Source of the DNA: Candidatus Geothrix odensensis
Lineage (GTDB): Bacteria > Acidobacteriota > Holophagae > Holophagales > Holophagaceae
Assembly (NCBI GenBank): GCA_016714685.1
Contig: JADKCH010000033.1
Location: 124,001-188,000 of the forward strand
Length of the DNA stretch: 64,000 nt
Direction of reading: 5' to 3'
The notes beneath the pieces were generated by a model that did no database searches, was not told where the DNA came from, and saw only the letters and a program-made list of their open reading frames with translations. The number at the start of each line of letters is the position of its first letter. Position 1 is the stretch's first letter. Shown here one piece after another: positions 34,689 to 43,897 of the stretch. A program made the translations under genes and the position numbers.

Positions 34689-36689
34689 TCAGGACCACCC
34701 AGCCATGATCAGCATGATGACCAGGATCACAGCCAGAGTCAGGATCACCGGCAGGAGCCAGCGGGGGCGCGCCGGGCCGGCCATGCTGGGCCTCTGCGAC
34801 AGCGGGGCGGTCGCGGAGGTCTCGAGACCCGACATGGATCCGTGGTGCGAGGCCGTCTCCATGGCGGTCCGGTCGCCCAGGGCGCTGGCCCGGTCACCCA
34901 GCACGCGGTGGGTGCCGCTGGTCAGGCTGCTCGGAACCGGGAAGCGGGCCGAGACGAGGGTTTCCAGGTGTTCTCGGGAGCCCTTCAGCAGCGCATTCAT
35001 GTACTCGGCCACATCGTGCTCGGTGATGGGAATCCCCTGGCGCTGGAGGTACTCCCGCAGGTCGCGTTCCATGAACCGGGCCGAGGGATAGCGGTGGTCC
35101 ACGCCCTTCTGCAGCGCCCGGCTGACGATGGCTGCCATCTCCCGGGACACGTTCGGGTTCAGCATGGACAGATCCGAGATGCGGCCGAGGCGCACCTTCT
35201 CGAGCACACCCAGCTCCGAATCCGCCTGGAAGCAGCGCTCCCCGGTGAGCAGCTCGAAGAGCACCAGGCCGAGCGAGTACAGGTCCGAGCGGTTGTCCAG
35301 GGGCTGCCCCGTGGCCTGCTCGGGGCTCATGTAGAGGAGCTTCCCCTTGAGCGCGCCGGCCACCGTGTGGCTGGCCTTGCTGGCGGCCTTGGCGATGCCG
35401 AAGTCCACCAGCTTCACCGCGCCTTCCGTGGAGAGGATCACGTTCTGGGGGCTGATGTCCCGGTGGACGAGCTTCAGCTCGCGGTCGTCGAAGCCGCGCT
35501 TGCGGTGGGCGTAATCCAGCGCGGCGGCCACCTTCATCACCACGAAGGCCGCCACCTGCTCCGGAAAGGGGGTGCCGTATTCGCGCACCTTCTTCAGGAG
35601 GGTGCGCAGGTCGCGGCCGTTCACGTACTCCATGGCGATGTAGTAGGAACTGCCGGCCTTTCCGAGATCGAAGATCTGCACGATGTTCGGATGGGTCAGC
35701 TGGGCCGCCAGCTTGGCCTCGTCGATGAACATGGTGACGAAGTCCTCGTTGTCGCTGAAGTGCGGCAGGATGCGCTTGATGGCCACGATCTTCTGGAAGC
35801 CCTGGACGCCCCGCTGCTGGGCCTTGAACAGCTCGGCCATCCCGCCCACGGCAATCTTCTCGAGCAGGAAGTAGTTGCCGTATTCCTCAATGGCCGCGGG
35901 TGTCCCCGGACTCGCGGAGCGGACCACAGGCGATGGGACTGGAGCATCTGCCTGCGGCGTCTGGTCCACCACCCAATCGAAGGGATCGTTCACGCCCGAG
36001 ATGCCGCTTAGGGTGAAGTCGGACGGCCCGAGGGCCTCTGCCGGGGAGGCCGCCGGCAGGGTCCTGGAGTCGGCCGCCCGGACCGGTGCCACCGTGACCG
36101 TGGGAAGGGCCAGGTTGGCGCGCTCCGACGTGGAGATGGACAGGGCCTCCACTTCCTGGAGAACCGGGCCGAAGATGTCATGGGCGCTCAGGAGGGCCTG
36201 GGGGGGCGGCGCTGGGGCTGGGGCCTGCCTGAAAAGGGTGAAGGGATCGTCCGGTGCGGGATCCGCTTCCCGCTCCAGATCCTGCAGCAGGTCCCCGAAG
36301 ATGTCGTCCCGACTCAGCTTGGCTTCCTCCGGCCGGTACTTGCGCAGGGCCTGGGCGAGGGCATCCCCGGGCTGGGTGCGCTCCAGGTAGGCCTGGATAG
36401 CCACTGCCTGTCCCTGGGGATCGGGACCCGGGGCCGAGGTCTCCGAGAGCACCAGCACCGGCAGTCCGGGCCTCCGCTCCTGGAGCCGCTGGGCGAGGGC
36501 ATACCCTGCGCCGCCGGGGGTGGAGGCCTCCAGCAGGAGCAGGTCCGGGTCCCGGGCCAGGTCAAGAAAGGCCTGGGCTTCCGCCGAGCGGATCCAGCGC
36601 GCCTCCCAGCCGTCCCCCTCCATGGCCGTGACCAGTCCCGGCGTCCTGAGGGACTCGCCGTCCACGATCAGAAGCAGGGGTTTCGGCAT
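34689..36689 (-). CDS. Ser/Thr protein kinase with N-terminal pseudo-receiver and C-terminal membrane anchor
   Basis: 666 residues. Residues 1-118 resemble a receiver domain, but the phospho-acceptor position reads LLLLEASTPG, with Glu in place of Asp. Two copies of a DIFGxxLQ-(D/E)-x-E motif lie at about 129-139 and 170-180. The Hanks-type kinase domain covers roughly 273-545: IAVGGMAELF loop, ATP-binding K305, HRDISPQNV and DFGIAKA. A Ser/Thr-rich linker leads to one C-terminal membrane helix (about 640-662). The kinase would face the cytoplasm. ATG at 36689 begins MPKPLLLIVDG. Confidence 0.9.
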   Translation of the reverse strand: MPKPLLLIVDGESLRTPGLVTAMEGDGWEARWIRSAEAQAFLDLARDPDLLLLEASTPGGAGYALAQRLQERRPGLPVLVLSETSAPGPDPQGQAVAIQAYLERTQPGDALAQALRKYRPEEAKLSRDDIFGDLLQDLEREADPAPDDPFTLFRQAPAPAPPPQALLSAHDIFGPVLQEVEALSISTSERANLALPTVTVAPVRAADSRTLPAASPAEALGPSDFTLSGISGVNDPFDWVVDQTPQADAPVPSPVVRSASPGTPAAIEEYGNYFLLEKIAVGGMAELFKAQQRGVQGFQKIVAIKRILPHFSDNEDFVTMFIDEAKLAAQLTHPNIVQIFDLGKAGSSYYIAMEYVNGRDLRTLLKKVREYGTPFPEQVAAFVVMKVAAALDYAHRKRGFDDRELKLVHRDISPQNVILSTEGAVKLVDFGIAKAASKASHTVAGALKGKLLYMSPEQATGQPLDNRSDLYSLGLVLFELLTGERCFQADSELGVLEKVRLGRISDLSMLNPNVSREMAAIVSRALQKGVDHRYPSARFMERDLREYLQRQGIPITEHDVAEYMNALLKGSREHLETLVSARFPVPSSLTSGTHRVLGDRASALGDRTAMETASHHGSMSGLETSATAPLSQRPSMAGPARPRWLLPVILTLAVILVIMLIMAGWS

Positions 36690-36830
36690 GGGGCTCCGGC
36701 AAGGGCAAGCCTCCAGGGTAGCGGGAGGCATTCAACCTCGCCATAACCCGAAAGTTGGGATACACTTCTCGTTCGGTCCGGACCTGCCTGGCAGCCCGGC
36801 CGAAATCCACGGGAAAGGAGGTGCATCCAC

Positions 36831-37037
36831 ATGCCTTTGGTCAAGGTCAAAGAAGACGAAACCTTCGAGTTCGCCCTTCGCCGCTTCAAGCGGAAGTGCG
36901 AGAAGTCCGGCATCCTCAGCGAGCTGAAAAAGCGCCAGCACTACGAGAAGCCCAGCGCCAAGCGCAAGCGGAAGATGCTTGCCGCCCGTAAGAAGACCCT
37001 GAAGCGCCTCTCGCAAGAACGGCGAATGATCGGTTGA
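36831..37037 (+). CDS. rpsU: 30S ribosomal protein S21
   Basis: 68 residues, highly basic, beginning MPLVKVKEDETFEFALRRFK, with the KRKCEKSG segment typical of S21. The ribosome-binding site AAGGAGGTG lies 7-15 bases before the ATG and is nearly perfect. S21 joins the 30S platform and helps base-pairing at initiation. A strong terminator follows, separating it from mutS2. Confidence 0.97.
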   Translation: MPLVKVKEDETFEFALRRFKRKCEKSGILSELKKRQHYEKPSAKRKRKMLAARKKTLKRLSQERRMIG

Positions 37038-37067
37038 TCCTGGCGCGGTGCTTCACGCCGCGTTAAC

Positions 37068-37093
37068 AAAAGGCCCGCGAAAGCGGGCCTTTT
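37068..37093 (+). terminator. Intrinsic terminator after rpsU
   Basis: Stem AAAAGGCCCGC / GCGGGCCTTTT with tetraloop GAAA. The T run is part of the descending arm. It lies 31 bases after the rpsU stop and 35 bases before the mutS2 start. Confidence 0.9.
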
Positions 37094-37127
37094 GATTTAC
37101 TGAAAGCTTAGGAATGAAGACTCGACC

Positions 37128-39548
37128 ATGAATCCCGAACTTGAAGCCCTCGAATTCTCCGTCGCGATCCGGCTGATCCAGTCGGGGGCGCGGACGGCCC
37201 CGGCCCGGAAGTCGCTCGGCGCCATGCGCCCGGGGGACGGCCTCGCGGGATTGCGCCGTCTGCACCAGCTGGAGCTCCGGGAGCTCTGGGCGGCCTCGCC
37301 GGATCGCCTGCCCACCTTCCCCATGGATGAGTCCCTGGACGAGCTCCTGAACCCTGCGGGCTGGCTGCTGCCGGAGCACTGGCGACAGCTGCGGGATGGT
37401 CTGAAGGCCCTGTCCGTGCTGCTGCGGAGCTTGGCCTCCCTGGCCTGGCCTGAGTCCCAGCTGGCGCCACCCGGCACGCACCTGGGCATCGACCGCCTGC
37501 AGGTGACGGCCGCCCTGCTGCCGGATCCGGCCCCGCTGGCCGAGCGCCTGGCGAAGAGCTTCAATACCGATGGCCAGCTGGATCCCCTGCGCATCCCGGC
37601 CCTGGCCAGCCTGTACAAGGTGCGCCAGGAGGCCTTCCAGGCCGTGCAGGCCAAGCTCCAGAAGCTGCTGCGCACCTCTCCGGACGCCTTCAACGAAGCC
37701 ATGGTGGTCGAGCGGAACGGCCGGTTCTGTCTCCCGGTCCGGCAGGAGCGGCGTGGGCTCGTGCCGGGCCTGGTGCTCGATCGCAGCGGCAGCGGCGCCA
37801 CGGTGTTCATCGAGCCCATGGAGGCGGTGCCCCTCAACAACGCCTTCGTCGAAGCGGACCGGGACTATGTCCAGGCGGTCCAGGCCTTCCTCCGCGACCT
37901 GCTGGCCGAGCTGCGCACCCGCCGCGAGGACTTCACCCGCTGGCGCGAGCTCCAGGCCCAGGCCGACCAGGGCCTCGCCCTCCTGCGCTGGGCGGCCCTC
38001 TGCGATGGCCACCTCCCCGAGCTCGCGACCGACCCGAAGCAGGGCCGCCTCTGCCTCCTGGAGGCCCGGCACCCGCTGCTGCTGCCCGCCGTGCGGGAAG
38101 CCATGGGCCTGGAGGCCCTGCCCCATCCAGTGGTGCCCCTCAACCTGGTGATGGAACCCGGCAAGCCCGGGCTGGTCATCTCGGGCTCCAACACCGGCGG
38201 GAAGACGGTGGTCCTCAAGACCGTGGGGCTGCTGTCGGCCCTGGCCGCCTGTGGTTGCGCCGTGCCGGCCCGGGAGGGCTCGGCCTTTCCGGCCCTGCCC
38301 AGCCTCCACGCGGACATCGGCGACCACCAGACCATCACGGGAAGCCTCTCGACCTTCAGCAGCCATATTCTGCATCTGAAAGAGATCCTCGAAACGGTTC
38401 ATGACGGCGGCATGGTCCTGCTGGACGAGCTCGGCACCGGCACCGACCCCAAGGAAGGCGCCGCCCTGGGCATCGCCCTGCTCCAGACCCTGTCGCGCCG
38501 CCACTGCTGGATCCTCTGTTCCACCCACCTCGGCGAGATCAGCCAGTGGGCCCTGCGCCACACCCGCTTCCAGAACGCCTCGGTGCAGTTCGACGAGGCG
38601 CGCCTCGCCCCCACCTACCGCCTGCTGGTGGGCCAGCCCGGCCAGAGCCGCGCCCTCACCATCGCGGCCCGGCTGGGCCTGCCCCGCCCCGTCCTGGACC
38701 ACGCCGACAAGATGCTGGGCCAGCGCGAACAGGACTGGCGGGACTTCCTGCGGGAACTTGAAGCCGAGCGGACGCGCCTGCTCGAGGAGGCTGAAGAGCT
38801 GCGCCAGCAGCAGGCTGCCGCCGAGAAGGATCGGGAGATCCTGCGCCAGCGGGAGGAGAAGCTCCGCCTCGAGCGGGAGGGATTCCAGAAGGACTCCCGC
38901 GAGAAGGTGGCGCGGGTCCTGGATTTCCTGGATCACGAGGGCAAGCGCCTGGTCCGGGAACTCAAGGAACGGCAGAAGGCCGCAACCGTGAATGCGGACC
39001 GCCTGGGCACCGAGGCCCACGAACGGGTCAAGCAGCTGACCCGGCTGGCCGAGGCCGAGCTTCAGGCGGGCGGGAAGAAACCAGGAGGCTCTGCCCCCCT
39101 CGAAGTCCGGGAAGGTGGCTTCGCCCGGCACCGGGGCCTGGGCATCGAAGGCAGGGTCACGGCCCTGAAGGGCGACCGCGCCACCCTGGAAACGCCCCAG
39201 GGCCGACGCCTGGAATGCCGCGTGGGGGAACTGGAGCCCATCGGGGCCCGGGAGGCGGCTCCCAGAGCCACCGGCAAGGTCCGGGTCCGGGCCGAGGTCC
39301 AGGATGTGGAATCCGAGATCAACCTCATCGGCCGGGCCAGCGATGACGTGGACAGTGAGATCTACCGCTTCGTGGAGGAGGCTCTCGCCGCCGGGCGGCG
39401 GTTCATCCGCATCGTCCATGGCCATGGCACCGGAAAATTGAAAGCGGCGGTCCGCGAGGCCCTGCGCGGCCATCCGGGCATCGCCCGGGTGGAGGACGCC
39501 CCCCAGGCCCAGGGTGGGGCCGGGGCCACGATCGTCACCCTCCGTTAA
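37128..39548 (+). CDS. mutS2: Endonuclease MutS2
   Basis: 806 residues. The MutS-like ATPase has Walker A GSNTGGKT near 352-360 and Walker B MVLLDELGTGTDP near 425-437. A long coiled coil (about 530-640) follows, then a KOW-like segment and a C-terminal Smr domain (about 725-806). The Smr motif HGHGTGKL is intact, but the usual LDLRG motif is replaced by INLIG. MutS2 binds branched DNA or stalled ribosomes depending on species. Because the first Smr motif is changed, nuclease activity may be reduced. ATG at 37128 begins MNPELEALEF. Confidence 0.93.
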   Translation: MNPELEALEFSVAIRLIQSGARTAPARKSLGAMRPGDGLAGLRRLHQLELRELWAASPDRLPTFPMDESLDELLNPAGWLLPEHWRQLRDGLKALSVLLRSLASLAWPESQLAPPGTHLGIDRLQVTAALLPDPAPLAERLAKSFNTDGQLDPLRIPALASLYKVRQEAFQAVQAKLQKLLRTSPDAFNEAMVVERNGRFCLPVRQERRGLVPGLVLDRSGSGATVFIEPMEAVPLNNAFVEADRDYVQAVQAFLRDLLAELRTRREDFTRWRELQAQADQGLALLRWAALCDGHLPELATDPKQGRLCLLEARHPLLLPAVREAMGLEALPHPVVPLNLVMEPGKPGLVISGSNTGGKTVVLKTVGLLSALAACGCAVPAREGSAFPALPSLHADIGDHQTITGSLSTFSSHILHLKEILETVHDGGMVLLDELGTGTDPKEGAALGIALLQTLSRRHCWILCSTHLGEISQWALRHTRFQNASVQFDEARLAPTYRLLVGQPGQSRALTIAARLGLPRPVLDHADKMLGQREQDWRDFLRELEAERTRLLEEAEELRQQQAAAEKDREILRQREEKLRLEREGFQKDSREKVARVLDFLDHEGKRLVRELKERQKAATVNADRLGTEAHERVKQLTRLAEAELQAGGKKPGGSAPLEVREGGFARHRGLGIEGRVTALKGDRATLETPQGRRLECRVGELEPIGAREAAPRATGKVRVRAEVQDVESEINLIGRASDDVDSEIYRFVEEALAAGRRFIRIVHGHGTGKLKAAVREALRGHPGIARVEDAPQAQGGAGATIVTLR

Positions 39549-39615
39549 CCTCCAAAAATTCAACTCCATTCCCGGGGCTTCCGATGCAGGGGAACACCTT
39601 GTTCAGGGGCGGACC

Positions 39616-41166
39616 ATGGAATTCTGGAAGAACCTCAACATCCGCAAGAAGCTGATGTATTCGATCCTGGCCCTCGCGGTCGTGCTTGGCCTGGCATCCA
39701 CCGCCTTCTCGCTCTGGCGCCTCAACTCGGCCCTGAACGACGGCCTGCGCCTGAAGGCGGAGAGCCTCGCGAACCTCGTGGCCGACGGCATCCAGTCCGG
39801 GGTGCAGTTCGAGGACATGGGGCTGGTCGAGCGCGGCCTCGACGGCATGAAGGATGACACGGACATCACCCAGGCCGCCCTGGTCTCCCAGGATCCGGCC
39901 AGCAAGGCCGCCAAGGTCGTGACCAAGTCCAAGGCCAAGGCCTATCAGGGCGATCTGGCCCCCCTCGCGGATGCCCTTCTGAAGGAGATCGCCAAGGACC
40001 CCGCCAAGGAACACCCGACTCTTGAGAAGGACGGCTACCTGCTGATCGGTTCCCTCGTGAAGATCGAGGGCGCTCCCGTGAAGTCCTACCTCATGCTCGT
40101 GGTCAACCGGGACCACCTGCGCTCCAGCCAGATGGGCGCCCTCCTCGGCATGGGCCTCCTCGGCCTGCTGATGATCGGTGCGGGGTGGGCCGCCGCCTAC
40201 CTCTTGGGCAACGCCATCGTCTCGCCGCTGGAGAACATCCAGCAGCGCATGCGCGACATCTCCGAAGGCGAGGGCGACCTCACCGCGCGCCTGGACGTGC
40301 ATGGCAATGATGAGATCGCGGCCCTGGCCGGCCACTTCAACCGCTTCGTGGAGAACATCCACCAGATCGTCCAGCAGGTGATGGCCATCTCCACCAACAT
40401 CGCCTCGGGCTCCCTGCAGATGTCGGCGGGCATGTCCGAGATGCACAGCACCGCCCAGAGCATCGCCCACGCGGCCGAGAGCCAGAAGGCCAGCGTCTCC
40501 ACCACCACGGACAGCGTGAACGGCATCGCGGGTTCGTCCCAGGTGGTCAATGCCAACGTGTCGGATGCCCTGCAGGTCTTCGAGCAGGCCCAGCAGGCCG
40601 CGGGCAAGGGCGGCACGGCCGTGGGCAGCGCCGTCTCCGGCATGCAGGCCATCAACCAGAACTCCAAGCAGATCGGCAACATCCTCACGGTGATCACCGA
40701 GATCGCCAACCAGACCAACCTGCTCTCCCTCAATGCCGCCATCGAGGCCGCCAAGGCCGGCGAGCACGGCAAGGGCTTCGCGGTGGTCGCCGAGGAAGTC
40801 CGCAAGCTGGCCGAACGCAGCGCCACCGCCGCCAAGGAGATCACGGCCCTCATCCAGACCTCCAACCGCGCCATCGGCGATGGCACCAAGATGGTGAACA
40901 CCGCGGGCGAGGCCCTCACCAGCATCCAGGCCGCCATCACGGACTCCGCCGAGCGCATGAAGACCATCGGCACCCAGAGCGAGACCCAGAGCCGCGACAG
41001 CCAGTCCGTGGTATCCGCCATGGGCAACCTCACCGCCATCGCCGAGCAGAACGCCGCGGCCATGGAGGAGATGGCCGCCACCATCAAGGAGTCCACCCGC
41101 ACCGTGGACGAGCTCAGCCACCTGGCCGAGCAGCTCAACTCGCTGGTGGCCCGCTTCCGGATCTGA
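39616..41166 (+). CDS. Methyl-accepting chemotaxis protein
   Basis: 516 residues. Membrane helices at about 14-34 and 182-205 flank a periplasmic domain of some 150 residues. A HAMP domain follows (about 206-260, with GEGDLTARLDV), then the coiled-coil signalling domain. Its hairpin tip reads EIANQTNLLSLNAAIEAAKAG near 356-376, as in all chemoreceptors. It senses an unknown external cue and controls CheA. ATG at 39616 is chosen because the membrane helix starts soon after; the frame is open upstream into mutS2. A terminator follows, then an opposing hemerythrin gene. Confidence 0.92.
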   Translation: MEFWKNLNIRKKLMYSILALAVVLGLASTAFSLWRLNSALNDGLRLKAESLANLVADGIQSGVQFEDMGLVERGLDGMKDDTDITQAALVSQDPASKAAKVVTKSKAKAYQGDLAPLADALLKEIAKDPAKEHPTLEKDGYLLIGSLVKIEGAPVKSYLMLVVNRDHLRSSQMGALLGMGLLGLLMIGAGWAAAYLLGNAIVSPLENIQQRMRDISEGEGDLTARLDVHGNDEIAALAGHFNRFVENIHQIVQQVMAISTNIASGSLQMSAGMSEMHSTAQSIAHAAESQKASVSTTTDSVNGIAGSSQVVNANVSDALQVFEQAQQAAGKGGTAVGSAVSGMQAINQNSKQIGNILTVITEIANQTNLLSLNAAIEAAKAGEHGKGFAVVAEEVRKLAERSATAAKEITALIQTSNRAIGDGTKMVNTAGEALTSIQAAITDSAERMKTIGTQSETQSRDSQSVVSAMGNLTAIAEQNAAAMEEMAATIKESTRTVDELSHLAEQLNSLVARFRI

Positions 41167-41186
41167 TCCGGGTCAGCACACAGACG

Positions 41187-41215
41187 AAGGCCCCGCCAGC
41201 GCGGGGCCTTTCGTT
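41187..41215 (+). terminator. Intrinsic terminator after the chemoreceptor gene
   Basis: Stem AAGGCCCCGC / GCGGGGCCTT with loop CAGC, followed by TCGTTT. It starts 20 bases after the stop codon and lies between convergent genes, so it may work in both directions. Confidence 0.85.
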
Positions 41216-41231
41216 TCAGGGACCGGAGGCC

Positions 41232-41636
41232 TCAGGCCAGGTTCCGCGCCTTCAGGAAGGTCACGAACCCGAAGTCGCCATCGCTGATGTGGTGCCTGAG
41301 CCAGCCCTCCATGAAGGTCGGCACCATCAGGGCCATGGCCTGGTGGCTCTCCTGGAACTTGGCCAGCAGCTCGTGCAGGCTGGTGAGCATCGTGGCGTGC
41401 TCGGACATGTGCTGCGCGAGGTCCGGGTAGGCGAACCGCCCCATGTAGGTCTCCTCGGTGGCGAAGTGGCGCTCGGAACAGGCCACCAGGTCCTGGAGCA
41501 GGGACTCCACGGCGGTCCGGTCCGCCCCCTCCTGGACCATCCGCCGCAGGCGATCGACGATCCGGAAGAGCTCCTGATGCTGTTCGTCGATGAGCTTGAT
41601 CCCCGTGTCGTAGCGCGTGTTCCAGACCGCTTCCAT
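41232..41636 (-). CDS. Bacteriohemerythrin
   Basis: 134 residues forming one hemerythrin four-helix bundle. Di-iron ligands fit IDEQHQELF (His), HFATEE (His, Glu), HMSEHATM (His) and the C-terminal HHISDGDFG (His, Asp). It binds oxygen reversibly in the cytoplasm, for storage, delivery or sensing. It converges with a chemoreceptor gene. The region upstream of its start contains two inverted-repeat sites (41735-41760 and 41769-41786) in an AT-rich stretch, which may serve an oxygen- or redox-responsive regulator. Confidence 0.9.
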   Translation of the reverse strand: MEAVWNTRYDTGIKLIDEQHQELFRIVDRLRRMVQEGADRTAVESLLQDLVACSERHFATEETYMGRFAYPDLAQHMSEHATMLTSLHELLAKFQESHQAMALMVPTFMEGWLRHHISDGDFGFVTFLKARNLA

Positions 41637-41734
41637 GACCTCGATACTCCCTTTCCGTCGGAGGTCTCCCGGGGGCCGGGGACGTCATCGGTTCAATCCA
41701 TTGACCGGGCGAATGCCGCCAGTCGACTGTAGGT

Positions 41735-41786
41735 TTTCACGACGTCGCGATCAAGTGAAATCCACCTCATGACATCAATTAGTCAT
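41735..41786 (-). promoter_or_regulatory. Candidate operator sites upstream of bacteriohemerythrin
   Basis: Two dyads, TTTCAC/GTGAAA with 14-base spacer and ATGAC/GTCAT with 8-base spacer, lie about 100-150 bases before the gene start in an AT-rich island. The regulator is unknown. Confidence 0.3.
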
Positions 41787-41859
41787 TGTGAATAATAAAT
41801 TTAACTCCCACCAGAAGGGGTTGGAGGGCATCGCCCGTCCCGGCGTGGAAACGATCACT

Positions 41860-41911
41860 GCCCCTGCGGGCCCAGCAATTTGCTACCGGTGGTCGGACTC
41901 CGGAACCCGAC
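41860..41911 (-). repeat. Imperfect copy of the tRNA-Leu(CAA) 3' end
   Basis: The 52 bases here align with 41941-41990, which cover the T-arm, acceptor end and following hairpin of tRNA-Leu(CAA), with a few substitutions and small gaps. The copy lies 81 bases beyond the original and has lost the CCA. It may be a leftover attachment site or a decayed tandem tRNA. Confidence 0.65.
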
Positions 41912-41938
41912 GCGCGACTGGCTGGCCACCAAGAGGAA

Positions 41939-41955
41939 GGGCCCCTGCGGGGCCC
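41939..41955 (-). terminator. Hairpin after tRNA-Leu(CAA)
   Basis: 7-bp stem GGGCCCC/GGGGCCC with 3-base loop, 7 bases after the encoded CCA on the minus strand. The following tract is TTCCTCTT, a weak U-run. Confidence 0.5.
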
Positions 41956-41962
41956 GATTTGC

Positions 41963-42049
<87 letters not shown>

Positions 42050-42161
42050 CAGAACGGCCAGGATATCCCGGCGGCGCGGGTTTTCAAAGCAGCAACCTGG
42101 CTTTGCCGGGTTGCTGCGCAGGGGTCCGGGGATGTGCGCGCAGCGCGGAATCCCCGGAGAA

Positions 42162-43872
42162 TTAGAGCGCAGTGAGAGGGATGCGGCGTCCCGCGCCGAA
42201 GGCTTTGGGACTCACCTTGAAGGCGAAGGGCAGCTGGCGGCGCTTGAACTCCGTGCGGCGGAGGAGGCCGAGGATGCGGGGCAGTGCGGCCCTGGCCTGC
42301 GCGAGGGCGGCACCTTCCAGCAGCAGGGCCAGGTCGTCGCCGAGGCCTTCTTCAGGCCGCTGCGCCTCGAGCGCGGCACCCAGGATGGCGTCCAGCTGCG
42401 CATAGGGCAGCAGGCTGGCCTCATCGGTCTGGCCCGGCCGAAGCTCCGCGGTGGGCGGACGCTCGATGACGCCGCTCGGGACGGCCTCGCCCAGATCCCG
42501 GGCCATGGCGTAGACGCGCGCCTTGAGGCAGTCGCCCAGGGGAGCGAAGGCGCCGATGCCATCGCCATAGAGGGTGAAGTAGCCCGTGGCGGCCTCGCTC
42601 TTGTTGCCCGTGTTCAGCACGGCCACACGATCGGTGCCCAGCCGCTGGTGGATCTCCGGCTCGGAAGTCAGGGCCATGAGCAGGCTGCCGCGGCAGCGGC
42701 TCTGCAGGTTCTCATCTGTCAGGCCGAAGGCCCGGCCCGGCAGCGCCTGTCCCAGCGCGGCGCCGAAGCCCGCGAAGGGCGCGTCCGCATCCAGGCGCAG
42801 GAAGCCCATGCCCAGGTGCCGCGCCTGCTGCTCGGCGAGGTCGGCGCTGAGGCCGCTGCTGTGGCGGGTGGGCAGGGCGGCGCCCAGGACGCGCTCCGGC
42901 CCGAGGGCCTCCACCGCCAGGGCCGCGGCGACGGCGCTGTCGATGCCGCCCGAGAGGCCCAGCACCACGGCCTGGAGGCCCTGCTTCGCCAGGTTGTCGC
43001 GGATGCCCGTTACCAGAGCCCGGCGCAGCCAGGGGCCTTCCTCCACAGTCCGCCAGGTCAGGCCCGGCGCGGCGGGATCGACCATGAGAAGGCCCTCGTG
43101 AAAGGACTCGCAGCCCTGCCAGCGGCCATCGGGCAGGGCCAGGCCAGAGCCCCCGGTCGAAAAGCAGCCAGCTCTCGGCGCCGACGCGGCTGGCATAGGC
43201 GATGGGCACGCCGTGCTTCTCGGCCAGGCCTGGCAGCAGGCGGCGGCGCTGGGCCTCCTTCGAGGGGATCGCCCAGGGCGCGGTGCGGCCTGGCGGCAGC
43301 CAGCTGCCCAGGGCGCTGGGGCTGGCGCTGGCGTTGAGGATCAGCGTGGCGCCTGCGGCCACCAGGTCGGCGATGGGATCCAGGCCGTAGCCCACGGGCA
43401 CGTTGCCCAGCTGCGGATCCGCCCAGAGGTCCTCGCAGATGGACAACCCGATGCGCTGCCCCTGGAAGGACACCAGTGGCTGGGCCGAGGCATCCGGCTC
43501 GAAGTAGCGGTGCTCGTCGAACACGTCATAGCTGGGCAGCACGCGCTTGCGGGCGCAGTGGCGCAGGCCGCCCTCCGCGCACCACCAGAGCTCGTTCCAC
43601 AGCCGGCCGGAAGGGGCGGGGCGGGCCGTCCCGAAGACCAGGGGCACTGCCCCGGAAAGCGCGGCCAGCCGGTGGGACTCGGCCTCCACGCGCCGGCGAA
43701 GGCCGGGTTCCCAGAGCCGGTCCTCCAGCAGGTAGCCGGGGATCGCCAGTTCCGGAGCCAGCACCAGCTCGGCGCCAGAGGCGATCGCCTTGGCGTAGGC
43801 CTCTTCCAGTTTGCGGCCGTTGCCCTCGGGATCGCCGAGGCGGGCGTTGAGCTGAAGCAGTGCGATTCGCAT
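42162..43872 (-). pseudogene. nadE: Glutamine-dependent NAD+ synthetase, frameshifted
   Basis: The gene is intact except for one shift. The N-terminal nitrilase-type glutaminase domain (from ATG 43872) has Glu in APELAIPGY, Lys in ARKRVLPSY and Cys in SICEDLW. The C-terminal synthetase domain has LGLSGGIDSAV and NTGNKSEA. The two halves are in different frames, and the join lies at a C5/G2 tract on the plus strand (43150-43156), where one extra base breaks the frame. Without it the protein would be about 569 residues. NadE makes NAD from deamido-NAD and is normally essential, so a sequence error is more likely than a dead gene. Confidence 0.85.
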
Positions 43873-43897
43873 GGAAGCGTCCCTATCGTTCACCAAC

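Larger units (their letters stand above)
41637..41962. other. 326-base intergenic region with AT-rich promoter zone and tRNA-Leu remnant
   Basis: No gene here. Bases 41730-41815 are AT-rich and carry two dyads, TTTCAC-N14-GTGAAA (41735-41760) and ATGAC-N8-GTCAT (41769-41786), likely control sites for the hemerythrin gene. Bases 41860-41911 repeat, imperfectly, the 3' end of tRNA-Leu(CAA) and its hairpin at 41941-41990. Confidence 0.55.

Noticed and set aside
37053..39569. 838-codon minus-strand open frame over mutS2
   Set aside because: Same reason: GC-rich antisense shadow of an intact MutS2.
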